Shown: one piece after another, positions 43,165 to 52,138 of the stretch | How the letters are laid out: each line of letters starts with the position of its first letter | Numbering within the stretch: position 1 is the first letter of the stretch | Assembly: GCF_001937665.1 (NCBI RefSeq) | Contig: NZ_MSKL01000018.1 | Span: forward strand, 1-53,790 | Direction of reading: 5' to 3' | Origin: Actinomyces oris | Lineage (GTDB): Bacteria; Actinomycetota; Actinomycetes; Actinomycetales; Actinomycetaceae | DNA: 53,790 bases | Position numbers and translations under genes: made by a program | Notes under the pieces: generated by a model | Seen by the model: the letters and a program-made list of their open reading frames with translations, nothing else | The model's database searches: none | What the model was told of the DNA's origin: nothing

Positions 43165-44351
43165 GACCCGCTCCCCGAGGAGTCACCCGCTGCGGCGTCG
43201 GCGGGCTCGCCCTCGGGCAGGCGCGGCAGCACGAGGGTGAAGGTGGAGCCGCGCCCCGGGGCGGACCACAGCTCGACGGTACCGCCGTGGTCGGCGGCCA
43301 CGTGCTTGACGATGCTCAGGCCCAGGCCGGTGCCGCCGGTGGCCCGCGAGCGGGCCTTGTCGACCCGGTAGAAGCGTTCGAAGACGCGCTCCTGCTCCTC
43401 CTTGGGGATGCCGATGCCCTGGTCGACCACGGCGATGCGCACGATGTCGGGGTCCTCCGCGTCCAGCGAGACGCCCACCGAGACCCGGGTGCGCGGCTCG
43501 GAGTAGCGGATGGCGTTGTCCAGCAGGTTGCGCACGGCGGTGGTGATGAGGGCGGCATCGCCGCGCACCCGCAGCCCCTTGGTCCCCCCGGCCACAAGGG
43601 TGATCTGGCGGCCGTCGGCCTCGACGCGCACCCGGTCCACGGCCTCGGTGACGACGTCGTCGATGTCGACGGCCTCGGGCTCTGCCAGGGCGTCGCCCTC
43701 CTGGAGGCGGGTGAGCTCGATGATCTCCTGGACCAGGACGCCCAGGCGCCGGGCCTCCTTGCGCATGCGCCCGGAGTAGTCGCGCACGAAGTCGGGGTCG
43801 TCGGCACCGGCCTCAACGGTCTCGGCGAGCAGCTGGATCGCGCCGACCGGGGTCTTGAGCTCGTGGGAGACGTTGGCGACGAAGTCGCGGCGCATGGCCT
43901 CCACCCGGCGGGCGGCGGTGTGGTCCTCGATGAGGATGAGGACACGCCCCTGGCCGATGCCGGCCACCCGCACCTGCAGGTGGAACTGGCCCGCGCCCGG
44001 CACCCGTCCCCGGGCGACGGTGACGGCCGCGTCCTGCGCCTGGCCCGAGACCCGCACGCGGCCCACCATCGCCACCACGGTCGGCTCGATGACGGCGTCG
44101 TCGCGCACGATGTTGAAGGTGTAGGCCGACGCCGAGGCGCGCAGGACCTCGTCGTCGTCATCGAGGACGACGACTGTCGAGCGCAGCGCCGCCAGCACCG
44201 GGACGGCCGTGTCGGTCCCGGCCAGGCCGGCGAGGTCGGCGGCGCTCGTGGCCGCCCTGCGCTCACGCCGGGACAGCGCGATGCCGATCCCCACCCCCAG
44301 GCACATGAGGCCGGCGGCGGCGAGGAGGAGAACGGTGACGGTCAGGCCCAC
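43161..44351 (-). CDS. senX3: sensor histidine kinase, SenX3-like
   Basis: 396 residues. A single N-terminal membrane segment (about 4-26) is followed by a PAS-like region, a HisKA domain with phospho-acceptor His163 in FVANVSHELKTPVG, and an ATPase domain (NLLDNAIRYSE, VDQGIGIPKEEQERVFERFYR quoted in part, GGTGLGLSIVKH). The lack of a sizeable external sensor domain agrees with SenX3, which senses phosphate through PhoU and the Pst transporter. It is translationally coupled to the regulator gene. The gpmA-senX3-regX3 neighbourhood matches mycobacteria. Confidence 0.92.
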   Translation of the reverse strand: MGLTVTVLLLAAAGLMCLGVGIGIALSRRERRAATSAADLAGLAGTDTAVPVLAALRSTVVVLDDDDEVLRASASAYTFNIVRDDAVIEPTVVAMVGRVRVSGQAQDAAVTVARGRVPGAGQFHLQVRVAGIGQGRVLILIEDHTAARRVEAMRRDFVANVSHELKTPVGAIQLLAETVEAGADDPDFVRDYSGRMRKEARRLGVLVQEIIELTRLQEGDALAEPEAVDIDDVVTEAVDRVRVEADGRQITLVAGGTKGLRVRGDAALITTAVRNLLDNAIRYSEPRTRVSVGVSLDAEDPDIVRIAVVDQGIGIPKEEQERVFERFYRVDKARSRATGGTGLGLSIVKHVAADHGGTVELWSAPGRGSTFTLVLPRLPEGEPADAAAGDSSGSGS

Positions 44352-44553
44352 GCTTCTAGGGTAGTTGAGTCCCCACGGCGCCTACCGGCCGGCTCCGGCC
44401 CTGGGCGTGCCGCTTGCGGCGGCGTCGTGGGGCTGCTGTGCTTAGGGACAACATCCTTGGCGGCGGCCTCGGCGGGATCGTCGAGCAGCGCCGTCGAGCC
44501 ACATCGCCGACCGGCCCGATCCATCGGCCCTCGCCCGGAACAGGAGCAGCCTC
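44352..44553. other. senX3-phoU divergent promoter region
   Basis: About 200 bases separate the divergent starts. AACAGGAG lies seven bases upstream of the phoU ATG. I could not see a clear pair of PHO-box direct repeats or a convincing -35/-10 pair. Confidence 0.4.
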
Positions 44554-45234
44554 ATGCGCGCCATCTTCAACCAGGAGCTCAAGCAGCTGGGCTCCGACCT
44601 CGAGTCCATGGCCAACCAGGTCGCCACCGCGATCGAGCGGGCCGCGGAGTCCCTGCGCCAGGGGGACATCGTCATCGCGGAGCAGGTGATCGACGCCGAC
44701 GAGCGCATCAACGACCTCCAGCGCGACATCGACGACCTGTGCGTCATGCTGCTGGCCCGTCAGCAGCCGGTGGCCGGGGACCTGCGTAACGTCCTGTCCG
44801 CACTGCGCATGGCCCAGACCCTGGAGCGCCAGGGCGACCTGGCTCGCCATGTGGCGGCCATCGCCCGCGGCCGTTACCCCGAGCCGCCGCTGCCCGAGCC
44901 GGTCCTGGGCCTCATCCTGGAGATGGCGGACCTGGCGGTGCGCGCGGGCAAGGACGTCGCCCGCCTCATCTCGACGCGGGACCTGGAGCTGGCCTCCGTC
45001 ATTCAGACCAACGACGCCGAGCTCGACGCCCTGCACCGCCGCTCCTTCCAGATGATCCTGGATCCGGCTCACGACCTGAGCCGCCAGCAGGTCATCGACG
45101 CCGTCCTCATGGGCCGGTTCCTGGAGCGCTTCGGCGACCACTCGACGTCGGTGGCCAGCCGCGTGGCCTACCTCGTCTCGGGCGCCTCCATGCCGGAGAC
45201 GCACGACGCCGAGGATGCCGACGCGCTCCACTGA
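44554..45234 (+). CDS. phoU: phosphate signalling protein PhoU
   Basis: 226 residues made of two three-helix repeats. Each repeat carries the E/DxxxD metal-cluster region (for example LERQGDLARHVAAIA and LERFGDHSTSVASRVAYLV). PhoU links the Pst phosphate transporter to the SenX3-type kinase and keeps the response off when phosphate is plentiful. It is divergent from senX3-regX3. The C-terminus is a short acidic tail. Confidence 0.94.
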   Translation: MRAIFNQELKQLGSDLESMANQVATAIERAAESLRQGDIVIAEQVIDADERINDLQRDIDDLCVMLLARQQPVAGDLRNVLSALRMAQTLERQGDLARHVAAIARGRYPEPPLPEPVLGLILEMADLAVRAGKDVARLISTRDLELASVIQTNDAELDALHRRSFQMILDPAHDLSRQQVIDAVLMGRFLERFGDHSTSVASRVAYLVSGASMPETHDAEDADALH

Positions 45235-45254
45235 GCACCCGAGACTGACGAGAC

Positions 45255-45292
45255 GGGCGGCGTCGGACCTTCCTTCAGGTCCGACGCCGCCC
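45255..45292. terminator. bidirectional terminator between phoU and gpmA
   Basis: A perfect 16-bp stem (GGGCGGCGTCGGACCT and complement) with a 6-base loop lies between convergent genes, 20 bases after the phoU stop and 32 bases from the gpmA stop. Confidence 0.85.
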
Positions 45293-45324
45293 GCGTCATT
45301 CAGAATGCGGCAGGCCGCCGGGGC

Positions 45325-46062
45325 TCACTTGCCCTGGTTGGCCACTGCCGCGATCTTGGCCTCGGCCTCGGGGTCGAGGTAGCGGCCGCCCTTCTTGAGC
45401 GGCTTGAGGGTCTCCTCGTCGAGCTCGTAGACCAGCGGGATCCCGGTGGGGATGTTGACGCCGGCGATGTCGTCGTCGGAGATGTCGTCGAGGTGCTTGA
45501 CGATGGCGCGCAGCGAGTTGCCGTGGGCGGCGATCATGACGGTCTTGCCGGTCTTGATCTCGGGGACGATGGTGCCCTCCCAGTAGGGCAGGAGGCGCTC
45601 GAGGACGTCCTTGAGGCACTCGGTGGCGGGGATGGGCTCACCGGCGTAGCGGGGGTCGGTGTCCTGGGAGAACTCGGAGCCGGGCTCGATGGCCGGCGGC
45701 GGCACGTCGTAGGAGCGGCGCCACTGCATGAACTGCTCCTCCCCGTACTCGTCGCGGATCTCCTTCTTGTTCTTGCCCTGCAGGGCGCCGTAGTGGCGCT
45801 CGTTGAGGCGCCAGTCTCGCTCCACCGGGATCCAGTGGCGGTCGGCGGCGTCCAGGGAGAGGTTGGCGGTCATGATGGCGCGGCGCAGCATCGAGGTGAA
45901 GAGCTTCTCGGGGAGGACACCGGCCTCCTTGAGGAGCTCGCCGCCGTGGACGGCCTCGGCGCGGCCCTTGTCTGACAGCGGGACATCGACCCAGCCGGTG
46001 AAGAGGTTCTTCGCGTTCCATTCGCTCTCGCCGTGGCGGAGCAGTACGAGGGTGTAAGCCAT
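45325..46062 (-). CDS. gpmA: 2,3-bisphosphoglycerate-dependent phosphoglycerate mutase
   Basis: 245 residues, the usual length. The phosphohistidine motif is [10 protein letters not shown] (His10), with [11 protein letters not shown] and [14 protein letters not shown] supplying the other catalytic residues. It interconverts 3- and 2-phosphoglycerate in glycolysis in the cytosol. The 45-base spacer to the end of phoU holds only the terminator. Confidence 0.96.
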   Translation of the reverse strand: MAYTLVLLRHGESEWNAKNLFTGWVDVPLSDKGRAEAVHGGELLKEAGVLPEKLFTSMLRRAIMTANLSLDAADRHWIPVERDWRLNERHYGALQGKNKKEIRDEYGEEQFMQWRRSYDVPPPAIEPGSEFSQDTDPRYAGEPIPATECLKDVLERLLPYWEGTIVPEIKTGKTVMIAAHGNSLRAIVKHLDDISDDDIAGVNIPTGIPLVYELDEETLKPLKKGGRYLDPEAEAKIAAVANQGK

Positions 46063-46400
46063 GGGCCTATCCTGCCAGGATCACAGGCATGGCGCGAGGC
46101 CCTGAAGGCCAACCTCGGTGGGTGAGAGCGCAGCGCCCCCCCGCTCCCGCACTCATTGAGCTCATCAGGTAGCCCGCCGGATTCACTATGCGGACTGTCA
46201 AGGGTACCGGCGCATCGGCTCGGCGGCACCGCTCACAGCGATACCGCCCAGTCACGGGATGAATTCACGTATTGAAAACACAACGGCCCTGGCGATGCGC
46301 CTGAGCGCATGACCAGAGTCGAGGTGCGAGGTGGCAATCAGCTCGAGAATGACTCGACGCGGGGTGCCGGCTCAAGTGAACCCGGCGCCTCCTTGTTCCC
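46063..46400. other. gpmA upstream / lsr2 downstream region
   Basis: About 340 bases with no convincing ORF. It should hold the gpmA promoter and the end of the lsr2 transcript. The only hairpin seen is small, ATGCGC-CTGA-GCGCAT at 46295-46310, about 90 bases past the lsr2 stop. Confidence 0.4.
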
Positions 46401-46730
46401 TCAGTTGCCGGGGTTGACCTCGTAGTAGGCCTTGCGCACCTCAGCGGAGACGCGACCGCGGTCAGAAACCTCAAGGCCCTGCTCACGGGCCCACTCGCGA
46501 ATCTTCTGAGTGTCAGAAGGACCGCTGGAACGGCGACGACCGGAACTACGACGGCCGCCGGTGCGACGCGCCTTTCCGACCCATTCCTCAAGGGACTCAC
46601 GAAGAGCGGCTGCGTGCTCGTCGTTCAGGTCGATCTCGTAGGAGACACCATCAAGGGCGAAGGTGACGGTCTGATTGGCCTCGGACCCGTCGACATCGTC
46701 GACGAGGATGACCTGAGTCTTCTGTGCCAT
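46401..46730 (-). CDS. lsr2: Lsr2-family nucleoid-associated protein
   Basis: 109 residues. The N-terminal dimerisation domain (about 1-55) includes VDGSEANQTVTFALDGVSYEID (quoted in part). A basic Arg/Ser/Gly linker leads to the C-terminal DNA-binding domain with the AT-hook-like RGR at 91-93 (VSDRGRVSAEVRKAY). Lsr2 coats AT-rich DNA and silences acquired genes in actinobacteria. GAGGA precedes ATG 46730. Confidence 0.95.
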   Translation of the reverse strand: MAQKTQVILVDDVDGSEANQTVTFALDGVSYEIDLNDEHAAALRESLEEWVGKARRTGGRRSSGRRRSSGPSDTQKIREWAREQGLEVSDRGRVSAEVRKAYYEVNPGN

Positions 46731-46791
46731 GATTCCTCATTCTGACTGGGGGGAGCGGGTCTGAAGGATGTATCCCGCTGCGGACAACGTT

Positions 46792-46820
46792 AGATTAAAC
46801 AATAGTCGCCCTCAATGCAA
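46792..46820 (-). promoter_or_regulatory. predicted lsr2 promoter
   Basis: On the minus strand TTGCAT (46820-46815) and TAATCT (46797-46792) are spaced 17 bases apart in a locally AT-rich stretch. The implied leader before the lsr2 start is about 55 bases. Confidence 0.5.
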
Positions 46821-47311
46821 CACAGTTTTCGCCGCCCGCATTACCGGCCACCCGCCCGCTAATCACACGGTGATGCGTGGCGTCATACCACCCCGGACGC
46901 CTTGATGGTCGAGAAGAAAACTGTGAAAGCACTGAGGCACCCTTTGGAGATCCTCACGAGACCCAGTCGAACAATCCGGACACGACACGCACTCTCCCCC
47001 GACCCGCTAGAGGTATCCAACGATCAGTCAATCCGAGACGTCACATCTCCCAGATGACTCTCAGACAGCAGTAGGGGATTCTCTCAGCCGGAAGAGAATG
47101 TCCATGTCACCGCGGTTCTTGCTCTGCGGACGCCTCATGTGAAGCCGGGAGAATCCACCCCGGACCGAACCATCACCCACCTCCAACACTCGACGGCGAA
47201 GGATTTCAGCCACACGACCATCCCGGAAAGCGCGCACACGGAACAACCGCCGGAGCCACCGAATGTGCCGGAAGGCACATCGAGGGGCCACAGGTGAGGA
47301 GCAGGGGACAC
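46821..47311. other. intergenic stretch between lsr2 and tRNA-Thr
   Basis: About 490 bases lower in GC than the rest of the window. Short ORFs exist on both strands but none has a ribosome site or family resemblance. It may include decayed coding sequence; I see no terminal repeats that would mark a mobile element. Confidence 0.4.
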
Positions 47312-47314
47312 AAA

Positions 47315-47343
47315 AGCCCCGGGAGGCATTACCTCCCGGGGCT
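47315..47343 (-). terminator. rho-independent terminator of the tRNA-Thr transcript
   Basis: In minus-strand sense AGCCCCGGGAGG and its complement form a 12-bp stem with a 5-base loop, followed by TTTTG. It begins five bases after the tRNA 3' end. Confidence 0.85.
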
Positions 47344-47348
47344 GAACG

Positions 47349-47421
47349 AGCCGCCTGTGGGAATCGAACCCACGACCTATTCATTACGAGTGAATCGCTC
47401 TGCCGACTGAGCTAAGGCGGC
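47349..47421 (-). tRNA. tRNA-Thr (anticodon CGT)
   Basis: A 73-nt cloverleaf. The acceptor stem is GCCGCCT/AGGCGGC with discriminator T. The anticodon stem is ATTCA/TGAAT around loop CTCGTAA, giving CGT for threonine codon ACG. The T arm is GTGGG-TTCGATT-CCCAC. CCA is not encoded, and a terminator follows immediately. Confidence 0.95.
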
Positions 47422-47740
47422 GCTGGCACAAGCAGCAGAGCCGAACATACCGGCCCTACGGCCGCCACCGCAATCCAGCGCCACAAGGAGAGCCGTGTTC
47501 CTCGACACAGTCAACCGTCCTCCTTGCCGCATCACAGCCGCGTCCGGAGACAGAGGCTCCTCCCTAGCCCCAGAAATCCCCGGTTTCCCCCGGCTCAGCA
47601 GTGGAACATGACAGCGGCCGGGCGCATCCTGGAGAGGATGCGCGGTCGGTCTCAGAAGCCGCCTCGTACCATCCGAACCGACCGGTCCCGGTATTCTCCG
47701 CACATCACATTCACCAGTCTCCCTCTCCGTAAGGATCCCC
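47422..47740. other. divergent region between tRNA-Thr and amino-acid permease
   Basis: About 320 bases with no convincing ORF. It must contain the tRNA promoter on the minus strand and the permease promoter on the plus strand. GTAAGGAT lies just before ATG 47741. No clear operator is visible. Confidence 0.35.
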
Positions 47741-49288
47741 ATGAGCGAGTCTCCGTCCAGTCACTCCCCCACCTCTTCATCGCCACAAGCGGGTGCTTCA
47801 CCTTCGCCCTCCAGCACTTCCCGGCACGACCAGATCCAGGACCGTGGCGACGCCGGATACAACAAGGCTCTGAAGAATCGCCATCTCCAGATGATCGCCA
47901 TTGGCGGCTCCATCGGCACGGGCCTTTTCATGGGTGCCGGCGGCCGACTCAAGGACGGCGGGGCGGGACTGATGTTCGCCTATGCCGTCTGCGGAGTCTT
48001 CGCCTTCCTCATGGTGCGCGCTCTGGGCGAGCTCGCCATCCGCAGACCCTCCTCCGGCGCATTCGTCTCCTACGCCCGTGAGTTCCTCGGTGAGAAGGGC
48101 GCCTACATCACCGGCTGGTTCTTCTTCCTGGACTGGTCGGTCACCGTCATGGCCGACATCACGGCCGTGGCCCTCTACCTCCACTACTGGACGGTGCTGA
48201 AGGTTGTCCCGCAGTGGGCCTTCGCGCTCATCGCACTCATCCTGGTCTTCATCCTCAACATGCTTAACGTCAAGATGTTCGGGGAGGCTGAGTTCTGGTT
48301 CGCACTCATCAAGGTCGCCGCCATCGTGTCCTTCATGGTGGCGGCCATCGTCGCCATTTTCCTCGGGCTTCACACCGGAACAGACTCAGATGGAGGGGCG
48401 ATCACCGCAGGGGCTCATAACATCCTCGGAAACGGAGGCTTCTTCCCGGAGGGATTCCCGATCGTCTTCGCCCTGACCCTCGGTGTGGTCTTCGCCTTCG
48501 GCGGCACGGAGATGGTAGGAGTGGCCGCCGGAGAGGCGAAGGACGCGGAGAAAATCCTTCCCAAGGCGATCAACTCAATGATCCTGCGTATCTTCGTCTT
48601 CTACGTCGGCTCGGTCATGCTGCTGGCGCTGGTCCTTCCCTACACGTCCTATTCGAAGACCGAGTCGCCCTTCGTCACCTTCTTCTCCGGGATCGGCGTG
48701 CCCTATGCCGGCGACATCATTCAGGTCGTGGTCCTCACCGCCGCGCTGTCCTCTCTCAACGCCGGCCTGTACGCCACCGGGCGCACTCTGCGCTCCATGG
48801 CCGTGGCCGGCGAAGCACCTCGGGTGGCGGCGGGACTCAACAAGCACCAGGTTCCCGCCGGAGGCATCATCATCACCTCCTCCCTGGGGCTGCTCGGCGT
48901 CATCCTCAACGCCTACCTGCCCGGTGACGCCTTCGACATCGTCATGAACCTGGCCGGAATCGGCATCGCCGGAACCTGGGGAGCCATCCTCGTCACCCAC
49001 CTCGCCTTCCTGCGCCGGGTGCAGGAGGGCAAGGAGGTACGACCGACCTACCGGATGCCCTTCGCCCCCTGGAGCAACTACGCGGCCCTGGCCTTCTTCA
49101 CCGTCGTCGTCGCCTCGAACGTGGCCGACCCGGCGGGACGTTGGACCCTGGGCCTGTTCACCATTGTCGTTGTCATGATGGTGGCGGGCTGGTACGCGGT
49201 GCGAGGACGTATCCGGGGCGACCTGCTCGATGAGGTCCTCGCCGACGAGGTGGACGGGGCCGCGTCCGCCTCGGCGCACGAGGCCTGA
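47741..49288 (+). CDS. amino-acid permease of the APC family, probable L-asparagine permease
   Basis: 515 residues with about 12 membrane segments and a Ser/Pro-rich disordered start of 30 residues. The first helix carries the APC signature MIAIGGSIGTGLFMGAG; helix 6 region reads FAFGGTEMVGVAAGEAKD. The layout matches AnsP/GabP-type permeases. The stop lies 19 bases before an L-asparaginase start, so asparagine (or another amide amino acid) is the likely substrate, taken up with protons. Confidence 0.88.
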   Translation: MSESPSSHSPTSSSPQAGASPSPSSTSRHDQIQDRGDAGYNKALKNRHLQMIAIGGSIGTGLFMGAGGRLKDGGAGLMFAYAVCGVFAFLMVRALGELAIRRPSSGAFVSYAREFLGEKGAYITGWFFFLDWSVTVMADITAVALYLHYWTVLKVVPQWAFALIALILVFILNMLNVKMFGEAEFWFALIKVAAIVSFMVAAIVAIFLGLHTGTDSDGGAITAGAHNILGNGGFFPEGFPIVFALTLGVVFAFGGTEMVGVAAGEAKDAEKILPKAINSMILRIFVFYVGSVMLLALVLPYTSYSKTESPFVTFFSGIGVPYAGDIIQVVVLTAALSSLNAGLYATGRTLRSMAVAGEAPRVAAGLNKHQVPAGGIIITSSLGLLGVILNAYLPGDAFDIVMNLAGIGIAGTWGAILVTHLAFLRRVQEGKEVRPTYRMPFAPWSNYAALAFFTVVVASNVADPAGRWTLGLFTIVVVMMVAGWYAVRGRIRGDLLDEVLADEVDGAASASAHEA

Positions 49289-49307
49289 CCGACAGGAGGC
49301 TGAGCCC

Positions 49308-50306
49308 ATGCACGTCCACATCACCTACACCGGAGGAACCATCGGGATGGTGGACTCCCCTCACGGCCTCGTACCCGGCGCGGATCTGGAGGGGTGGCTC
49401 GACTCACTGCTGGCGGGCACGCCCCTGGCGGACTCGGTGACAGTGACCTCGCTGGACCCGCTCATCGACTCCTCGAACGCCACCCCTCTGTCCTGGCAGG
49501 CGATCGTGGATGACCTGCGCGCCCACGCCGCTGCCGACCCACAGGCCGCCTTCGTGGTCCTGCATGGGACCGACACGATGGCCTACACCAGCGCCGCCCT
49601 GTCCTATGCGCTGACGGATCTGTGCGTTCCCGTCGTCCTCACCGGTTCCCAGCTCCCGCTCGGAGAGGTGGGAAGCGACGCCTCGGCGAATGTCACCGGG
49701 GCGCTCAAGGCCGCCACCTCCGGGCGCATCGGCGGGGTGACACTGTTCTTCGGCAATCGGCTCCTGGCCGGCAATCGGGCGACGAAGTCCTCCTCGTGGG
49801 CCTTCGCCGGCTTCGAGTCCCCCAATGCGGCCCCTGTGGCCACCACCGGCGCCCCGTGGCAGTGGGCTCAGACCGCGCGGGCGGGGGCCGGTTGGGGGGA
49901 TGCCGCTCCCTACTCCCGCCACGACGTCGTTGTGGTCGACCTGGTCCCGGGCATCACTGCGGCGCGTCTGGAGGCACTGCTGACGCCGCTGCCCGAGGCC
50001 GTGATCCTGCGGGCATTCGGAGTCGGCAACGTACCGTACCTCGAGCCGGGGCTGACCGACGTCGTCGCGCGGGTGATCGCCGCCGGGACGGCCGTCATCG
50101 TCACGTCCCAGTGCCACGAGGCCGAGGTCCTCCTGGGGCACTATGAAGCCGGTGACGCGCTGGCTCGCAGTGGCGCCGTCGGCAGCCGCGACATGACCCT
50201 GGAGGCCACCTACGCCAAGGTCCAGTTCCTGCTCTCGCAGGGACTGGCAGGTGCCGATCTGGCCAGGTGGATGGGACGCTCCATCGCCGGCGAGCTGAGC
50301 GAGTGA
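49308..50306 (+). CDS. ansA: L-asparaginase, cytoplasmic (type I-like)
   Basis: 332 residues from ATG 49308, which follows ACAGGAGG. The catalytic YTGGTIGM (Thr11 region) and LHGTDTMAYT (about 85-94) motifs are intact, together with VLTGSQLPLGEVGSD, FFGNRLLAGNRATK and AFESPN-like GFESPNAAP. No signal peptide is present, so the enzyme is cytosolic. It hydrolyses L-asparagine to aspartate and ammonia. With the upstream permease it makes an asparagine uptake-and-use unit. Confidence 0.92.
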   Translation: MHVHITYTGGTIGMVDSPHGLVPGADLEGWLDSLLAGTPLADSVTVTSLDPLIDSSNATPLSWQAIVDDLRAHAAADPQAAFVVLHGTDTMAYTSAALSYALTDLCVPVVLTGSQLPLGEVGSDASANVTGALKAATSGRIGGVTLFFGNRLLAGNRATKSSSWAFAGFESPNAAPVATTGAPWQWAQTARAGAGWGDAAPYSRHDVVVVDLVPGITAARLEALLTPLPEAVILRAFGVGNVPYLEPGLTDVVARVIAAGTAVIVTSQCHEAEVLLGHYEAGDALARSGAVGSRDMTLEATYAKVQFLLSQGLAGADLARWMGRSIAGELSE

Positions 50307-50356
50307 GCCGAAGGGGCCAGAAGCCCCGCAGCTCCGGTGCTACACCGCCCTGCTGA

Positions 50357-50400
50357 AGAATCGGTCCCGGACGACCTGAACGTCGTCCGGGACCGATTCT
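50357..50400. terminator. bidirectional terminator between asparaginase and aminopeptidase genes
   Basis: A perfect 19-bp stem (AGAATCGGTCCCGGACGAC and complement) with a 6-base loop lies between convergent genes. It is the longest perfect hairpin I found in the window. Confidence 0.9.
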
Positions 50401-50443
50401 CACGACCTCCGGGAGCCGGGCCTGCCGGACACCCTCGCGATGG

Positions 50444-52066
50444 TCAGCAGGTGAGTCCCTTGTCCGGCATCGTCCCGTTGAGCAGGTAGGTGTCCACGGC
50501 CTTCTTGACGCAGTCGTTGGAGCGCCCGTAGGCGGTGTGGCCGTCACCCTTCCAGGTCAGGAGCTGGCCGGACTCGAGCTGATCGGCCAGCGCCTGGGAC
50601 CAGGCGTAGGGCGTGGCCGGGTCACCGGTGGTGCCCACCACGAGGATCGGTGCGGCACCGGAGGCCGTGATCTTCTCGCGCTTGCGGCTCGACGTGTGGC
50701 CCCAGCCCTGGCAGTAGGCGTCGGGGTAGAGCAGCTGGGAGCTGAAGGTGGGTGAGGCCTCCTTGACGGCCTTGGCATTCTCCTCCCAGGAGGCGTTGTC
50801 CCCCTGGACCGGGTAGTCCAGGCAGTTGACCGCCATGAGGGCCTCAGTTCCGTTGTTGGAGTAGCTGCCGTCGCCCTTGCGGGAGGAGATGGTGTCGGCG
50901 ATGGTCAGCAGCGTGCTTCCGTCCGGCTTCCCCATCTTGCCCATCGCCTGGGACAGTCCCAGGTTGAGGGTGGGCCACAGCTGGGTCTGGTACATCGATC
51001 CCAGTACCCCGTACACAGCCAGGTCGTAGGTCAACGGCCGCTTGTCGTCGGAGGTCGGGAGCGGCGCCGTCTTCGTGGACTCGAGGAACTCGCGGATCTG
51101 GGAGACGCCGGAGTCGACGTCCCCGCTCAGGGGGCAACCCACCTTGGAGCTCTGACAGCTCTGCACGTAGGCCCGCAGAGACGCCTCGAAGCCCTTGGCC
51201 TGGCCCATGGCCAGCTCCTCAGCACCCAGGGTGGGGTCGACGGCGCCGTCGAGGACCAGCCGCCCCGTGTTGGCCGGGAACAGCTCGGCGTAGGTGGCCC
51301 CCAGGTAGGTGCCGTAGGAGAAGCCCAGGTAGGTGAGCGCCTGCTGGCCGTCGACCGCACGCAGGATGTCGAGATCCTTGGCGGCACTGATGGTGTCGAT
51401 GTGGTCCAGGAGTCCCGAGGTGCTGGTTTTCGACTCGCACGAGGCGTTCATCTTCTGAGCCCGCTCCTGGGTGGCCGTGGCCGAGGGGGTCGCCGGGTCG
51501 TTCGCCCCGGCCCGTTCGGCGTCGAGCTCGGCGTCGGTCAGGCAGTCGACGGCCGTGGAGGCGCCCACGCCCCGCGGGTCGAAGCCGACGACGTCATAGG
51601 AGTTGGTGAGGTTCTTGGAGAAGTAGGAACCGACGCCGTCGACCAGCTCGATGCCCGATCCTCCCGGCCCGCCCGGGTTGACGAACAGCGACCCGACCGA
51701 GTCCTCGCTGGCGGCCCGCTTCTTCACTGCGATCTCAATCGTCTTGCCGCCGGGGTTGTCGTAGTCCAACGGCACCTTGACCTTGGCGCAGGTGAAGCCG
51801 GTGTCCTGCCCCGACTTCGCCTTAGCCATCCCCGTCTTGGCACAGGCGTACCAGGAGACCTTCTGGTTGTAGAAGCTCTCCAGCCCGGCCGGGACCGCTG
51901 CCGAGGCCGACGCCGTTGCCGGCGAGGCCTTGATGTCGGTTTCGTCCTGGCAGGCGGTCAGGCCCGCACACGCAAGAAGCGCAGCGAGCGCCGAGACCAG
52001 ACGCTTGGTACGAGGCTGATGAGAAGTCGCAGTAGTCACGACGTGAACCATATGTTGCCGAACCAC
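50444..52066 (-). CDS. exported tripeptidyl aminopeptidase-like alpha/beta hydrolase lipoprotein
   Basis: 540 residues from GTG 52066, chosen because AGGAGGAGG lies seven bases upstream. The signal peptide ends in a lipobox LTAC (Cys39), so it should be lipid-anchored. The alpha/beta hydrolase core has FVNPGGPGGSG, the nucleophile elbow GFSYGTYLG, a late GTTGDPATPY aspartate and DGHTAYGRS histidine. Layout with a TAP-type C-terminal domain matches Streptomyces SlpD/SlpE tripeptidyl aminopeptidases, which remove tripeptides from N-termini outside the cell. It is the downstream member of a tandem pair. Confidence 0.88.
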   Translation of the reverse strand: MVRQHMVHVVTTATSHQPRTKRLVSALAALLACAGLTACQDETDIKASPATASASAAVPAGLESFYNQKVSWYACAKTGMAKAKSGQDTGFTCAKVKVPLDYDNPGGKTIEIAVKKRAASEDSVGSLFVNPGGPGGSGIELVDGVGSYFSKNLTNSYDVVGFDPRGVGASTAVDCLTDAELDAERAGANDPATPSATATQERAQKMNASCESKTSTSGLLDHIDTISAAKDLDILRAVDGQQALTYLGFSYGTYLGATYAELFPANTGRLVLDGAVDPTLGAEELAMGQAKGFEASLRAYVQSCQSSKVGCPLSGDVDSGVSQIREFLESTKTAPLPTSDDKRPLTYDLAVYGVLGSMYQTQLWPTLNLGLSQAMGKMGKPDGSTLLTIADTISSRKGDGSYSNNGTEALMAVNCLDYPVQGDNASWEENAKAVKEASPTFSSQLLYPDAYCQGWGHTSSRKREKITASGAAPILVVGTTGDPATPYAWSQALADQLESGQLLTWKGDGHTAYGRSNDCVKKAVDTYLLNGTMPDKGLTC

Positions 52067-52138
52067 TGGGGGCCTCCTCCTGAAGGCGGAATGGGGACAA
52101 GTTCCCATCGAGGCGCCCGGGCCATGGACGGGCCGGCC

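Noticed and set aside
47061-47384. Minus-strand frame next to tRNA-Thr as an integrase remnant
   Set aside because: It reads through the tRNA gene itself, lacks a start signal and shows no integrase motif.
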